A DNA stretch of 64,000 bases. Source: Leucobacter sp. UCMA 4100 (GTDB lineage: Bacteria; Actinomycetota; Actinomycetes; Actinomycetales; Microbacteriaceae). This document shows, in pieces, positions 7,780-15,992 of this stretch. The position numbers and the translations under genes are program-made. Numbering within the stretch: the stretch's first letter is position 1; each line of letters starts with the position of its first letter. A model generated the notes under the pieces. That model was not told where the DNA came from. It worked only from the letters and a program-made list of their open reading frames with translations, and made no database searches. The DNA lies in contig NZ_JAFEUS010000002.1 of the NCBI RefSeq assembly GCF_027853335.1, positions 496,001 through 560,000 of the forward strand. Reading direction: 5' to 3'.

Positions 7780-9492
7780 TTACGCCAGCATCTTGCGCAG
7801 CAGCGTCGAGAGCCCCTCGACGAGAAAGACGATCACGAGCACGCACAGCAGCAAGAAGAGCAGTTCGTGCTGGTTCACCCGGGCCGCGCTCGAGAGCATG
7901 TACCCGATGCCGCCTCCGCCAACGATGCCGAGCACTGTCGCCGAGCGAATGTTCGTGTCGAGCAGGTAGAGCGTGTGCCCTACGAACGATGGCACCGCCT
8001 GCGGGAAGGTCGCTGCGGCAAACACCTGCGGCCTGGTCGCCCCAACCGCGAAAAGCGCTTGCTCAGGCCCAGGGTTCACCTCTTCGAGCGAGTCGGCGAT
8101 GAGCTTCCCCAGCAGCCCCACCCCGCCGATACCAAGCGCGAGCACGGCGGCACCGGGGCCGAGCCCCGTGAGAATGATAAAGAAGAGGGCCAGCAAGAGT
8201 TCTGGCAAGCCGCGGATCACGACGAGCGTGAACCGTGCGCCAGCCCGAACCCCGGGGCTCGGCGAGACGTTGCGTGCGGCGAGAGCCCCAAGCAGCATCG
8301 AGAAGACGACGGCGAAGAGGGTTGCCGCGAACGCGATCTGCACGGTCTCGACGAGCGCGAGAGCGACCTGCCCCCACTTTTCTTGAGCGAGCGACGGTGG
8401 CCAGAGCCGACCTCCGGCGATCGCGAGGTTCTGCCAGAAGTTCGCGAAGCTACTTCCCTGCGATCCCGCGAGAACAACCGAGGCCGCGACGATCAGCACC
8501 GTCGACCAGATGAGGGTAACGCTGCGCACCCGGTCAGGAGTCCACGGAATGCGGCCTTCGCGGCCCTGGGCGGCGTGCGCGATCCGCATCGCTTCTGGAC
8601 TCTCGGGTTCGTTCGTCAGGCGGCGCACAAGGCGGTGGGCGATACTGCGGCCCTCGGGCTGGGCTCCGAGTAACGAGCGCCGCAACAGGGCCGAGACGAC
8701 CTCGAACAGGACGCACAGCACAAAGATGATGATCGCGAAGGGCATCGCCTCGCGATAGTTCAGCGTTTGCATGGCGATGCTGAGCTGCTGGCCGAGGCCC
8801 GCGACGCCCACGAAGCCGAGAATGACCGAGACGCGCAGGTTAATGTCGGCACGGTGCAACACGATCGCGATGAACGCCGGCAGAATTTGCGGCCACACCG
8901 CTCCCCAAAACTGCTGGTGTTTACTCGCCCCGGCGGCGCGCAGTGCGAGCACGGGGCCGTCGTCAATCTGCTCGATCGCATCGGCGGTGAGCTTACTGAT
9001 CATGCCAATCGAGTGGATCCCGAGAGCGAGCACCCCGGCGAGCGCCCCCTGCCCGATGATGAGCGCGAAGATCATCGCCATAATCGCGTCGGGTGCCGCT
9101 CGCGTCGTGACGCCGAGAAAACGGCCGAGCGCAACGCCAAAGCGGTTCGGGGCGGTGTTGCGGGCGGCAAGGTAGGCCACCGGGATCGAGAGCACTGCGG
9201 CGAGCGCCGTTCCGCAAAACACGATGGCCAGGGTGAGAGCGCAGAGCCACAGGGCTTCGCCGAGGCTCGGCCAGACGAAGGGAACCGTGCGTGCAAGGAA
9301 CGACCCCGCATACTCGGTGCCCCGGGTGACCTGTTCCCAGGAGAGGCCGACGCCCTGCAGCGACCATACTCCCGCGATGAGGAGCCCGATGAGCAGTGCG
9401 TTGGTAACGATTCTCGCCCTCGTGGGCTTTGCAAGTGTGGGCCAGGGCGGCTGCGCAGCAGCCTCTCGTTTTGCGAGCGTCGGGGCGGTCAC
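7780..9492 (-). CDS. phnE: Phosphonate ABC transporter permease, fused double PhnE
   Basis: A 570-aa membrane protein holding two PhnE-type permease domains in one chain, where most species make a homodimer or two separate genes of about 270 aa. The first copy (about 30-275) has the EAA-like loop AADAIEQIDDGPVLALRAAGASK-type sequence; the second (about 320-570) repeats it as LIADSLEEVNPGPEQALFAVGAT. Each half has about five to six hydrophobic helices. The start is GTG at 9492, overlapping the phnC stop by 2 nt (GTGA). With PhnC and PhnD it forms an importer for phosphonates, phosphite or organophosphate esters. The last gene of the operon; a hairpin follows. Confidence 0.92.
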   Translation of the reverse strand: MTAPTLAKREAAAQPPWPTLAKPTRARIVTNALLIGLLIAGVWSLQGVGLSWEQVTRGTEYAGSFLARTVPFVWPSLGEALWLCALTLAIVFCGTALAAVLSIPVAYLAARNTAPNRFGVALGRFLGVTTRAAPDAIMAMIFALIIGQGALAGVLALGIHSIGMISKLTADAIEQIDDGPVLALRAAGASKHQQFWGAVWPQILPAFIAIVLHRADINLRVSVILGFVGVAGLGQQLSIAMQTLNYREAMPFAIIIFVLCVLFEVVSALLRRSLLGAQPEGRSIAHRLVRRLTNEPESPEAMRIAHAAQGREGRIPWTPDRVRSVTLIWSTVLIVAASVVLAGSQGSSFANFWQNLAIAGGRLWPPSLAQEKWGQVALALVETVQIAFAATLFAVVFSMLLGALAARNVSPSPGVRAGARFTLVVIRGLPELLLALFFIILTGLGPGAAVLALGIGGVGLLGKLIADSLEEVNPGPEQALFAVGATRPQVFAAATFPQAVPSFVGHTLYLLDTNIRSATVLGIVGGGGIGYMLSSAARVNQHELLFLLLCVLVIVFLVEGLSTLLRKMLA

Positions 9493-10349
9493 GCCGATGC
9501 CCCACTCGCCTGCATATCGGTCACGGGCGCCCCCGCAGCTTGCCCCAGCCCGGCTGCGCCTACCTGTGGTTCGATCGCAGCGATCTCTTCGGGTGTCACC
9601 GCAACTCTGCGGTAAATATTCATGACGGTCTCTTTATCGAGTGCGCCGGCCCGGGTGTCGAGCACGACGGCACCGTGCCTCAGCCCGACAATGCGATCGG
9701 CCCAGGCGAGGGCCAGGTCGACCTGGTGCAGGCTGCACAGCACGATCAAACCGCGGCGCACGGCAATCTCACGAATGAGGTTCATGACTTGCTGCGACGA
9801 CTCCGGGTCGAGCGAGGCAACAGGTTCGTCTGCGAGTAGAATCTCTGGCTCCTGCATGAGGGCACGCGCGATCGCGACCCGCTGCTGCTGCCCGCCAGAG
9901 AGGGTGTCGGCCCGTTGGAAGGCTAGTTCCTCAAGCCCCACCTCGGCGAGCAGGTCGAGCGCTCGCAGCCTCAGATGCTTCGGGTAGCTGAGCAGGCCGA
10001 GCCTCGGGCCACGAAGGGTGGCGAGGCTACCGCTCAACACGTTTTCGAGCACGCTTCGCGGGCCCACGAGCTCAAACTGCTGAAAGATGAACCCGACCTT
10101 GCTGCGCAGCTCACGAAGTTGGCGCCCCTTGAGACCGCCGAGCGGATCGCCGAGCACCTCAACGATGCCCTCGGTCGCGGTCTCAAGCCCATTCAGGTGG
10201 CGCAGCAGGGTCGACTTACCCGAACCCGACAGCCCGAGCAGCACGACGACCTCGCCCGCCGAGACCTCGAGCGAGACCGATTCAAGGGCAACCGTGTGCC
10301 CAAACGTCTTCGTCACCTCGGTCAAGCGGATCTTCGGTGTATCACTCAT
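9489..10349 (-). CDS. phnC: Phosphonate ABC transporter ATP-binding protein PhnC
   Basis: A 286-aa ATPase with Walker A GLSGSGKST (about residues 39-47), the family feature VGFIFQQFELVGPRSVLENVL, a LSGGQQQRVAIARAL signature, Walker B ILLADEPVASLDP, and the switch histidine in LCSLHQVDLAL. These are typical of PhnC. It couples ATP hydrolysis to import by the PhnE dimer encoded downstream with a 4-nt overlap. A stable hairpin lies between phnD and phnC, probably setting the binding protein to higher levels. About 35 extra residues at the C-terminus (rich in Ala/Gly) are not needed for the fold. Confidence 0.92.
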   Translation of the reverse strand: MSDTPKIRLTEVTKTFGHTVALESVSLEVSAGEVVVLLGLSGSGKSTLLRHLNGLETATEGIVEVLGDPLGGLKGRQLRELRSKVGFIFQQFELVGPRSVLENVLSGSLATLRGPRLGLLSYPKHLRLRALDLLAEVGLEELAFQRADTLSGGQQQRVAIARALMQEPEILLADEPVASLDPESSQQVMNLIREIAVRRGLIVLCSLHQVDLALAWADRIVGLRHGAVVLDTRAGALDKETVMNIYRRVAVTPEEIAAIEPQVGAAGLGQAAGAPVTDMQASGASA

Positions 10350-10398
10350 CAGTTGACTCCTTCTGCCGCGCCTTCCGCGGTCTCAAGCATTCATGTGC

Positions 10399-10428
10399 GG
10401 GGCCCGGCACCCACTGGTGTCGGGCCCC
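10399..10428 (-). promoter_or_regulatory. Intercistronic hairpin between phnD and phnC
   Basis: A 13-bp stem (GGGGCCCGGCACC with GGTGTCGGGCCCC, one G-U pair) with a 4-nt loop in the 135-nt gap. Such hairpins after binding-protein genes often stabilise the upstream mRNA and lower transport-subunit expression; no U-run follows, so full termination is unlikely. Confidence 0.6.
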
Positions 10429-10484
10429 GGGAGGTGCCGGATGGGCTCAGCCGTCGGGCTAGGCCTCACCCGGCAATGCCCCGT

Positions 10485-11444
10485 TTAGGGCTGGCACTGC
10501 GCGGCGCCGGTTTCTTCACACACCTTGCGCACGCTGTCGTAATACGAATCTTCAACGGGCACGAGCTCGTAGAAGTAGGCCTTGAACGCCTCGGTGATCG
10601 TGATGCCCTCGGCCTCGATACCGTCAAGCGTGATGTTTTGCAGCGCATCTTTGAGCGAGCTCTGCACATCTTTCGGCAGGTTCGTCGACATGACGAGCGG
10701 AGCACCGGGAACGGTGACGCGATTAATCACGGTCAGGTCGCCCTCGGCAAAGAGCCCATCGGCGATACCGGTGGTCTCGACCACGGCGTCCTCGGCGAAG
10801 CCGGCCTCGCACTCAACGCCCTGCGCGGTCTTCTGCGCCGAAGCATCGTGGCCACCAGCGAAGACCGGGGTCACATCGCTCTCGGGGTTGATGCCCTCGG
10901 CGAGTAGCTCAGCACTCGGGTACAGGTAGCCCGAGGTTGAACCCGGGTCAACGAAGCACACCTTGTGCCCCTTCATGTCTTTGATCGAGGCAATGTCTGA
11001 GCCCTTCGGCACGACCGCGAGCGACTCGTACCCTGGTTCCTCTCCTGCTTCAGTCACCGTGACGCCGATCGGGGTGAGAGGCGCGCCACCGTTCGTCGCG
11101 GCGACATAGGTGAAGCCCGAGAAACTCCCGATGTCAATGCGCCCGGCGATCGCGGCTTCAACGAGGGCCGCATAGTCGGTCGATTGCACGAGCTCGACTT
11201 TCTTGCCGGTCTTGGCCGCGATGTAATCAACGAGCGGCTCAAAGTTGTTTTCGACCGACTGCTGGTCGGGAACCATGCCCATGACGAGGGTGTTCTCGTC
11301 TTTCGCGAAGCTCCCCTCCTGCGAGTTCGCGGTGTCGCCGCCCTCTGCGGGTGGCGTGGCTTCGCTCGGCGAGCAGGCGGCGAGTGTGCCGAGGAGTGAG
11401 AGTCCTGCGACGATGGCGAGGCCACGACGGGTTGATGTTTTCAC
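10485..11444 (-). CDS. phnD: Phosphate/phosphonate-binding lipoprotein PhnD
   Basis: A 319-aa extracytoplasmic binding protein. Residues 1-24 are a lipoprotein signal ending in LGTLAAC, with Cys24 as the lipidated residue. The mature part has the PhnD/PtxB-type core: LVMGMVPDQQSVENNFEPLVDYI, then IAGRIDIGSFSGFTYV and the hinge KVCFVDPGSTSGYLYP, where Ser/Thr residues bind the phospho group in this family. The start codon overlaps the stop of the upstream HAD gene (ATGA). It captures the substrate for PhnC/PhnE. Whether that is a phosphonate, phosphite or a phosphate ester cannot be decided from sequence. Confidence 0.92.
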   Translation of the reverse strand: MKTSTRRGLAIVAGLSLLGTLAACSPSEATPPAEGGDTANSQEGSFAKDENTLVMGMVPDQQSVENNFEPLVDYIAAKTGKKVELVQSTDYAALVEAAIAGRIDIGSFSGFTYVAATNGGAPLTPIGVTVTEAGEEPGYESLAVVPKGSDIASIKDMKGHKVCFVDPGSTSGYLYPSAELLAEGINPESDVTPVFAGGHDASAQKTAQGVECEAGFAEDAVVETTGIADGLFAEGDLTVINRVTVPGAPLVMSTNLPKDVQSSLKDALQNITLDGIEAEGITITEAFKAYFYELVPVEDSYYDSVRKVCEETGAAQCQP

Positions 11445-12250
11445 GGAGTACCTTTCGGGTTGTGTTCAAAGAGTGAAAGTCGGTCAAGATCGCATATTTT
11501 GGCGGCCCAGTCGCTGCCGAGCCCCACGAGGCTCGAGACGCGTACGTGGGCCTCCACGGTCCAGGGCTCTGGGGCTCCCCCGTGCCCTGGACCGAAGTCT
11601 TCGCGGGAAACGGTGTTGAGGTCAGCGCCGGGATCAGCGCGCACGAGCACGGTGCGGCACCCTGCTGCGAGCGCTGCACGCATACCCACCTCTGAGTCTT
11701 CGATGGCAAGGCAATCGCTCGCGCGAAGCCCGAACAGGCCAGCGGCATGACGGTAGGGCTCGGGGTCTGGTTTCGTCGCCCGCACATCGTCGGCGGTGAC
11801 GACGTGCGCAAACCCCTCCAGAGCAAGCTCATCCGAGAGCTGCTCGTACCAGCGCCGCGATGAGCTCGTCACAATCGCGACGGGTACCCGAGCTTCGCGC
11901 AGGTCAGCGAGCATCTCTCTCGCCCCTGGTTTCCAGCGGGCGGCGCCTCGCTGGACCCGAAGCGAGGCGAGCTCGATCCGCTCCCCCAGTTCGGCAGCCG
12001 AGGCAAGCCCGCTCGGCACCCGGCCAAGAAAGTACTCATCGATGATGCGCCTCGCCGTTTGCGAGACAGTCGCCCCTTCAAAACGCAAGAGCTGACGCTC
12101 GGACATTGCGATGCCGAGATCTTCGAGCGTCACGCGAATGGTTTCGAGCCAGGGCTGCTCAGTATCGAGCAGCGTCCCATCGAGGTCGCACAACACCGCG
12201 GCGGGGAGGGGTTTTGCCTGCCGCGGCGTTTTCGTCAGTGGCTCAGTCAT
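11441..12250 (-). CDS. HAD-family phosphatase leading the phn uptake operon
   Basis: A 269-aa haloacid dehalogenase-type hydrolase with all four motifs: DLDGTLLDTE (nucleophile Asp, about residue 22), VTSSSRRW (motif II), the lysine in RATKPDPEPY (motif III) and AIEDSEVGM (motif IV). The helical cap is of the beta-phosphoglucomutase/phosphatase kind. It lacks the DWAGT motif of phosphonoacetaldehyde hydrolase, so it is more likely to remove phosphate from an imported ester or a breakdown product. Its stop overlaps the phnD start, so it is the first gene of the operon. The ATG at 12250 follows GAGGGTGTG; a GTG one codon upstream is the alternative. Confidence 0.88.
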   Translation of the reverse strand: MTEPLTKTPRQAKPLPAAVLCDLDGTLLDTEQPWLETIRVTLEDLGIAMSERQLLRFEGATVSQTARRIIDEYFLGRVPSGLASAAELGERIELASLRVQRGAARWKPGAREMLADLREARVPVAIVTSSSRRWYEQLSDELALEGFAHVVTADDVRATKPDPEPYRHAAGLFGLRASDCLAIEDSEVGMRAALAAGCRTVLVRADPGADLNTVSREDFGPGHGGAPEPWTVEAHVRVSSLVGLGSDWAAKICDLDRLSLFEHNPKGTP

Positions 12251-12333
12251 CACACCCTCATTAGCGCCGCTCAGCGTTAACGGAACAGGTCGCTACGGTA
12301 AACGCCGCGCAAACATTTCCTGGCCGAACGCCC

Positions 12334-12367
12334 CTGTGAACGGACAACTGTGAACTCCTGTTCACAG
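12334..12367. promoter_or_regulatory. Palindromic operator for the UTRA regulator
   Basis: A perfect inverted repeat CTGTGAAC-TCCT-GTTCACAG occupies 12348-12367, and a third half-site CTGTGAAC lies at 12334-12341, 14 nt upstream on the same strand. It is in the divergent region between the HAD/phn operon and the GntR gene, 40-59 nt before the latter's start, so it is the best candidate binding site for that regulator. Confidence 0.7.
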
Positions 12368-12406
12368 CCGCTTTCGAGCCGAGCCGCGCGGGGCTATTGT
12401 TGGGGT

Positions 12407-13153
12407 GTGAACGCAGCCAGGGCCTCGATCCACCGCGATGTACTGCGAGACCTTCTCGCACGCATCATCGACGGTGAGTTCAGCGCAGGCACGCCGCTTC
12501 CCGCTGAGGCCAAGCTCGCCGAGCAGTACGGCGTCTCGCGCGGCACCATACGCACGGCGCTCTCGGGCCTCGAAGATCGCGGCATGCTCGTGCCAGTTCA
12601 AGGCGCGGGGTGGATCGTGCAGTCGAGTCTCAACACACAGAGCTTTCGCGAGCTACGGTCATTCGCGCAGTGGGCGAGGAGTAAGGGCATGACCCCTGGC
12701 GGTCAGGTGCACTCAGCGACGCCGCGACCCGCGAGCGTGCAGGAAGCCCGCAAACTTCTCGTCAAGCCAAAGAGCGAGGTGCTCGAAGTCACGCGCACAC
12801 GCACCCTCGACGGCAGGGTCGTCATGCTCGAACGCACGATCTACCCCGAGTGGATGTCAGAGAAGATACGCTCGCTGCCCGCCGACGAGCCCTCAGTCGT
12901 TACCGTTCTGGCCGAGCGTTTCGGCGTTGTGACCGCGCACGCCGACCACGCGATTGACGCGGTCGCCGCCTCAAGCACCGATGCGGCGCTGCTTCACGTT
13001 CGACGTTCAAGCCCCCTGCTTCGCGTGCGGCGCACGAGCTTCACCGGAAGTGGCGTGCCGATCGAACACGGCGAAGATCGCTACCTGCCAGACACCATCA
13101 CCTTTCACGCCCAAACGTCGAACGCCAGCAACACGCTCTCTCGCGCAGACTGA
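12407..13153 (+). CDS. GntR-family regulator with UTRA ligand domain
   Basis: A 248-aa regulator: an N-terminal winged helix of GntR type (about residues 5-70; PLPAEAKLAEQYGVSRGTIRTALSGLEDRG) and a C-terminal UTRA domain (about 95-235) that binds a small effector. The HutC/PhnF subfamily has this form, and PhnF controls phosphonate uptake genes, which matches its position divergent from the phn operon. I take the GTG at 12407 (VNAARASIHRDV) as start because the DNA-binding domain begins just after it; the open frame reaches back to 12350 but through the operator palindrome. It most likely represses the operon until a phospho-compound is bound. Confidence 0.88.
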   Translation: MNAARASIHRDVLRDLLARIIDGEFSAGTPLPAEAKLAEQYGVSRGTIRTALSGLEDRGMLVPVQGAGWIVQSSLNTQSFRELRSFAQWARSKGMTPGGQVHSATPRPASVQEARKLLVKPKSEVLEVTRTRTLDGRVVMLERTIYPEWMSEKIRSLPADEPSVVTVLAERFGVVTAHADHAIDAVAASSTDAALLHVRRSSPLLRVRRTSFTGSGVPIEHGEDRYLPDTITFHAQTSNASNTLSRAD

Positions 13154-13185
13154 GGTTGCGGTTGCGGTTGCGCCGGCTGACACCG

Positions 13186-13234
13186 CTTCACTGGCTGGGG
13201 CGTCTTCATCGGCTGGGCCCCTTCACCGGCTGGG
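13186..13234 (+). repeat. Three imperfect tandem repeats of CTTCAYYGGCTGGG
   Basis: Three copies start at 13186, 13204 and 13221 (periods 18 and 17 nt), just after a GGTTGC triplet repeat at 13154-13170. The stretch between the UTRA regulator and the next gene has no coding character; function unknown. Confidence 0.55.
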
Positions 13235-13373
13235 TCGGCGAATGCCAGCGGCGTGCGACGCGATTGTTACCCAATCAACATCAGTTCTTTTCGGTTTTTT
13301 GAGGTGGTGGCGATATTATTTAAGAGGGTGGATATTCGACCGTTTGTGTTTATACGCAACAGAAGGACGTCTT

Positions 13374-13880
13374 ATGGCTACATGGATTGAAACTCCCGGA
13401 ATTCAGCGTGAAGCTTGGGGTGCTCTGCACGAAATGCGCGATCTCAATCGCGGCCACACCCTCGATCTCGAGTGGATCAACCTTGCGACCGGAGCTCGCG
13501 TAGCCCTCGTTCAAGACAATGGTCGATTCGAGAACGTCAACGGGACACACTTTTTTGCAAAGCTTCGTCTCTTTCATCGAGACGTCAATGACGCCATCTC
13601 TGAGCTCACCAACGTCGTGCTCTCACACATCAACGACGTTCCGGTGCCGCGGCGAGGCCCGGCCGAGGGAGTCTGCGAGCAGATCCAGGAGCGCTGCGCT
13701 GAAGCCGTGCGTGACATGCTCGGCGACGTCTACCACTCGGCGCACCAGCCCCACTCGGCTGAGGGTGAAGCACTACCGCAGCGCTCGCACCAGCCGAACC
13801 GTGCCAACCGCGGCGGTCGCAAGCAGCGCAGCACCAACGCCGATGAGCGGAAGCAGCATATTCACGTCGTAAACGGTTGA
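13374..13880 (+). CDS. Hypothetical protein, unknown family
   Basis: A 168-aa soluble protein I do not recognise. The start ATG at 13374 has a good ribosome-binding site (AGAAGGACGTCTT) and an A+T-rich stretch upstream with a TATTAT box at 13314-13319. Residues 1-125 look like a folded domain (MATWIETPGIQREAWGALHE, then GARVALVQDNGRFENVNGTH, and a helical DVNDAISELTNVVLSH). The last 40 residues are Gln/Asn/Arg-rich and low in hydrophobics. The 3' end overlaps the convergent DUF1648 gene by 108 nt, so the tail may be a read-through extension after loss of the original stop. No signal peptide or membrane helix. Confidence 0.6.
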   Translation: MATWIETPGIQREAWGALHEMRDLNRGHTLDLEWINLATGARVALVQDNGRFENVNGTHFFAKLRLFHRDVNDAISELTNVVLSHINDVPVPRRGPAEGVCEQIQERCAEAVRDMLGDVYHSAHQPHSAEGEALPQRSHQPNRANRGGRKQRSTNADERKQHIHVVNG

Positions 13881-14285
13881 GAACACGATCGTCGCGTAGA
13901 GCATGACCGTCACCGCGGCAACCGCGATGAGGAGTTGCTCAACCCTTCGGTAGTACTCCTGCGCCTTTTCAACGGGGATCACCCTGGGCACGTTCACACT
14001 GCCCGGAAAGTACGAGGCGATCACCATGCCCGCCGAGACGAGCGCCGCCAGAATGATCAGCGCGATGAACGTTCCCTTCGGGCCCCACTGGTCGGGTTCG
14101 CCGTTCACCCCGAAGTGCGTCGGGATCGTGTCAGGCATAGACGAGTAGCCCACGATCCCGATCACTACCACCGTTGCTGCGGCCGCGATCGTAAGGTACC
14201 GCGCGAACCGCGTCACTGGCCCGGTCACGTAGGTGCGCGGCGGCCGCTCGGCGGGGTGAGCATGGCTGGTGAGGTGCTTCGTCAT
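13773..14285 (-). CDS. DUF1648 domain membrane protein
   Basis: A 170-aa membrane protein with the DUF1648 signature right after the first helix: PDTIPTHFGVNGEPDQWGPKG, as in SdpI-like proteins. Helices lie at about residues 28-48, 70-92, 118-138 and 142-162. DUF1648 proteins are poorly understood; some are immunity factors against a cannibalism toxin, others have no known role. The ATG at 14285 is preferred; an in-frame ATG at 14294 is possible and neither has a clear ribosome-binding site. The gene overlaps the convergent orphan gene by 108 nt, and the IS30 copy begins 147 nt upstream and may have displaced its promoter. Confidence 0.75.
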   Translation of the reverse strand: MTKHLTSHAHPAERPPRTYVTGPVTRFARYLTIAAAATVVVIGIVGYSSMPDTIPTHFGVNGEPDQWGPKGTFIALIILAALVSAGMVIASYFPGSVNVPRVIPVEKAQEYYRRVEQLLIAVAAVTVMLYATIVFSTVYDVNMLLPLIGVGAALLATAAVGTVRLVRALR

Positions 14286-14432
14286 CAGGCTCATTCTATG
14301 GGTACGTGGGTTCTTGTGGTGCGCCGTCGCTGCGGGGTTCCTGGCGCTGCGAGGTTCCGGCACGCGCGCCTTCCTGGCGCTCATCCCACCAAACCCGCCC
14401 CGTTTCCGCCCCACCGTACCCTCTCACTCATC

Positions 14433-15730
14433 GTGTGGTCAAAAAGTGTCGAAAATCGGTTCGCGGGTTCTAACGGTGGTTGCAACACCCGAGACAATAC
14501 AAGGGTGGACACTGACATGAAGTTCTCAAGGAACATGCTTGCTGAGCATGTGAACACGATCTGGGATATGCGAGCTGCTGGCTTCACCGCACGAGAGATT
14601 GGTGAACGGGTAGACAAGAGCGAAGCCGCGATCTTGTCACATATTCATTCGCAGGGCGGGGTGAGACCCCGAAGAGTAGCCCGGGTGTCGTCGTTATCGT
14701 TCGAGGAGCGTATCGAGATTCAGGCGTTATGGACGGCAAAGGCTGGGATTCGTGAGATCGCGAGGAAGTTGGGGCGTGCCCCGTCAACAGTGAGTCGTGA
14801 GATTCGGCGGAACGCGTTCTTTTCTTCTGAACGGGCTCGTAGGCCGAGGTATCGGGCAACACAGGCACAATCGCAAACGTTTCAGCGCGCCCGCAGACCG
14901 AAACCGTCGAAGCTGGTAACGAATCCGCGGTTACGGCGTTTTGTGGAGGCTGAACTATCGTTGAAGCGGTCACCGGAACAGGTTGTGGGCAGGCTACAGC
15001 GCGAGTTTCCGGATCAGCCGGAGATGCGAGTGTCACACGAAACGATCTATCAAGCGATCTATCTCCTTGCCAGGGGTGGGCTCAAACGCGAGCTTGAGGT
15101 TCGGGTTCGTACGGGGAGGAAGATCCGACACAGTCACCGTTCTGGCCAGTCTAGGCAGGGCCGAATTGCTGGGATGGTGAACATTGTTGACCGTCCCGCA
15201 GAAGCACTTGATCGGGCTGTTCCTGGGCATTGGGAAGGTGACTTAATTATCGGGAAAGATGGCAAGAGCGCTATCGGGACGGTCGTTGAACGCCACTCGA
15301 ACTATCTATTCCTTGTTTGGTTAGACCCCTCGTTACCGCGGGTAGAAGCAGTCACTGAGGGGCTTATCGCGAAGATGAAAGAGTTACCTGATGTGCTTCG
15401 TCGGACTCTCACCTGGGACCAGGGCAAAGAGATGAGTAAGCATCAAGAAGTCGCTATGGGAGCTGATATTGATGTGTTCTTTTGCGACCCGCACTCGCCC
15501 TGGCAGCGGCCGACGAATGAGAACACGAATGGGTTACTGCGGGAGTATTTCCCCAAGGGCACTGATCTGAGTGTGTTCAGTCAGGCAGATCTCGATTATG
15601 TTGAGTGGGAGATGAACGACCGGCCCCGGAAACGGTTAGCGTTCGCGAAGCCGGCCGAGGTCATCGAAGAGATACTGTTGCGCTGACCGCTAGAAACCGC
15701 CGTTCAAGAATCGACACTTTTTGACCACAC
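14433..15730 (+). mobile_element. IS30-family insertion sequence, intact
   Basis: A 1298-bp element bounded by 20-bp perfect inverted repeats (GTGTGGTCAAAAAGTGTCGA at 14433-14452 and its complement at 15711-15730); similarity continues inward with mismatches for about 20 nt more. It holds one transposase gene spanning most of its length. No 2-3-bp target duplication is visible (TC on the left, AG on the right). The full-length gene and perfect ends suggest a recent, possibly active copy. Confidence 0.9.
14517..15686 (+). CDS. IS30-family transposase
   Basis: A 389-aa DDE transposase. An N-terminal helix-turn-helix (about residues 1-45) is followed by the IS30 HTH SLSFEERIEIQALWTAKAG and IREIARKLGRAPSTVSREIRRN. 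The catalytic triad lies in HWEGDLIIG, TWDQGKEM and the PTNENTNGLLREYFPKG block, which is the IS30 hallmark. The protein is full length with no frameshift. Start ATG at 14517; a GTG at 14505 in frame is an alternative. Codon use is slightly more A+T-rich than the flanking genes, as expected for mobile DNA. Confidence 0.93.
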   Translation: MKFSRNMLAEHVNTIWDMRAAGFTAREIGERVDKSEAAILSHIHSQGGVRPRRVARVSSLSFEERIEIQALWTAKAGIREIARKLGRAPSTVSREIRRNAFFSSERARRPRYRATQAQSQTFQRARRPKPSKLVTNPRLRRFVEAELSLKRSPEQVVGRLQREFPDQPEMRVSHETIYQAIYLLARGGLKRELEVRVRTGRKIRHSHRSGQSRQGRIAGMVNIVDRPAEALDRAVPGHWEGDLIIGKDGKSAIGTVVERHSNYLFLVWLDPSLPRVEAVTEGLIAKMKELPDVLRRTLTWDQGKEMSKHQEVAMGADIDVFFCDPHSPWQRPTNENTNGLLREYFPKGTDLSVFSQADLDYVEWEMNDRPRKRLAFAKPAEVIEEILLR

Positions 15731-15948
15731 AGCGTGCGAAATTGACCACAGGGCGGGCAATAGCGGCCATAGAGCAGGCACACCAGCAACATACGGCGGC
15801 CGAAAGGCAAGTCAGGCTGTAGCGCCGCGCCCTACCTCACCCTTACCGGTGCCGGTGCCGGTGCCGGTGCCGGTGCCGATGCCGTCACTCACTAACCAGC
15901 CGAAACGAGGCATCGCGACCAAGCGCAAGCCCCTGAGAAGAAATAACG
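15731..15948. other. Non-coding stretch between IS30 and tRNA
   Basis: No gene seen. It begins with a second TTGACCACA (15742-15750), 21 nt after the IS end that finishes in the same bases, which may be a remnant of an older IS end. Further on is a hexanucleotide tract. The rest has no recognisable signal. Confidence 0.55.
15845..15884 (+). repeat. Hexanucleotide tandem repeat (GCCGGT)n
   Basis: Roughly six copies of GCCGGT, the last two degenerate (GCCGAT, GCCGTC), in non-coding DNA between the IS30 copy and the tRNA gene. Likely a slippage tract. Confidence 0.75.
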
Positions 15949-15987
15949 AAGGCCCCACCTCCCCAGTTCAGGGGAATGCGGGGCCTT
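15949..15987 (-). terminator. Terminator of tRNA-Ser
   Basis: AAGGCCCC pairs with GGGGCCTT, with an inner CCCC/GGGG pair, immediately downstream of the tRNA on the minus strand; followed by CGTTATTT on that strand. Confidence 0.7.
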
Positions 15988-15992
15988 TCGAG

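Noticed and set aside
11441-12250. Phosphonoacetaldehyde hydrolase (phnX)
   Set aside because: The nucleophile motif is DLDGTLLDTE and not the DWAGT type of that enzyme, so only a general HAD phosphatase call is supported.
15845-15884. Possible CRISPR array
   Set aside because: The repeat is only 6 bp, without spacers; it is a simple tandem tract. No CRISPR array or cas gene was found in the window.
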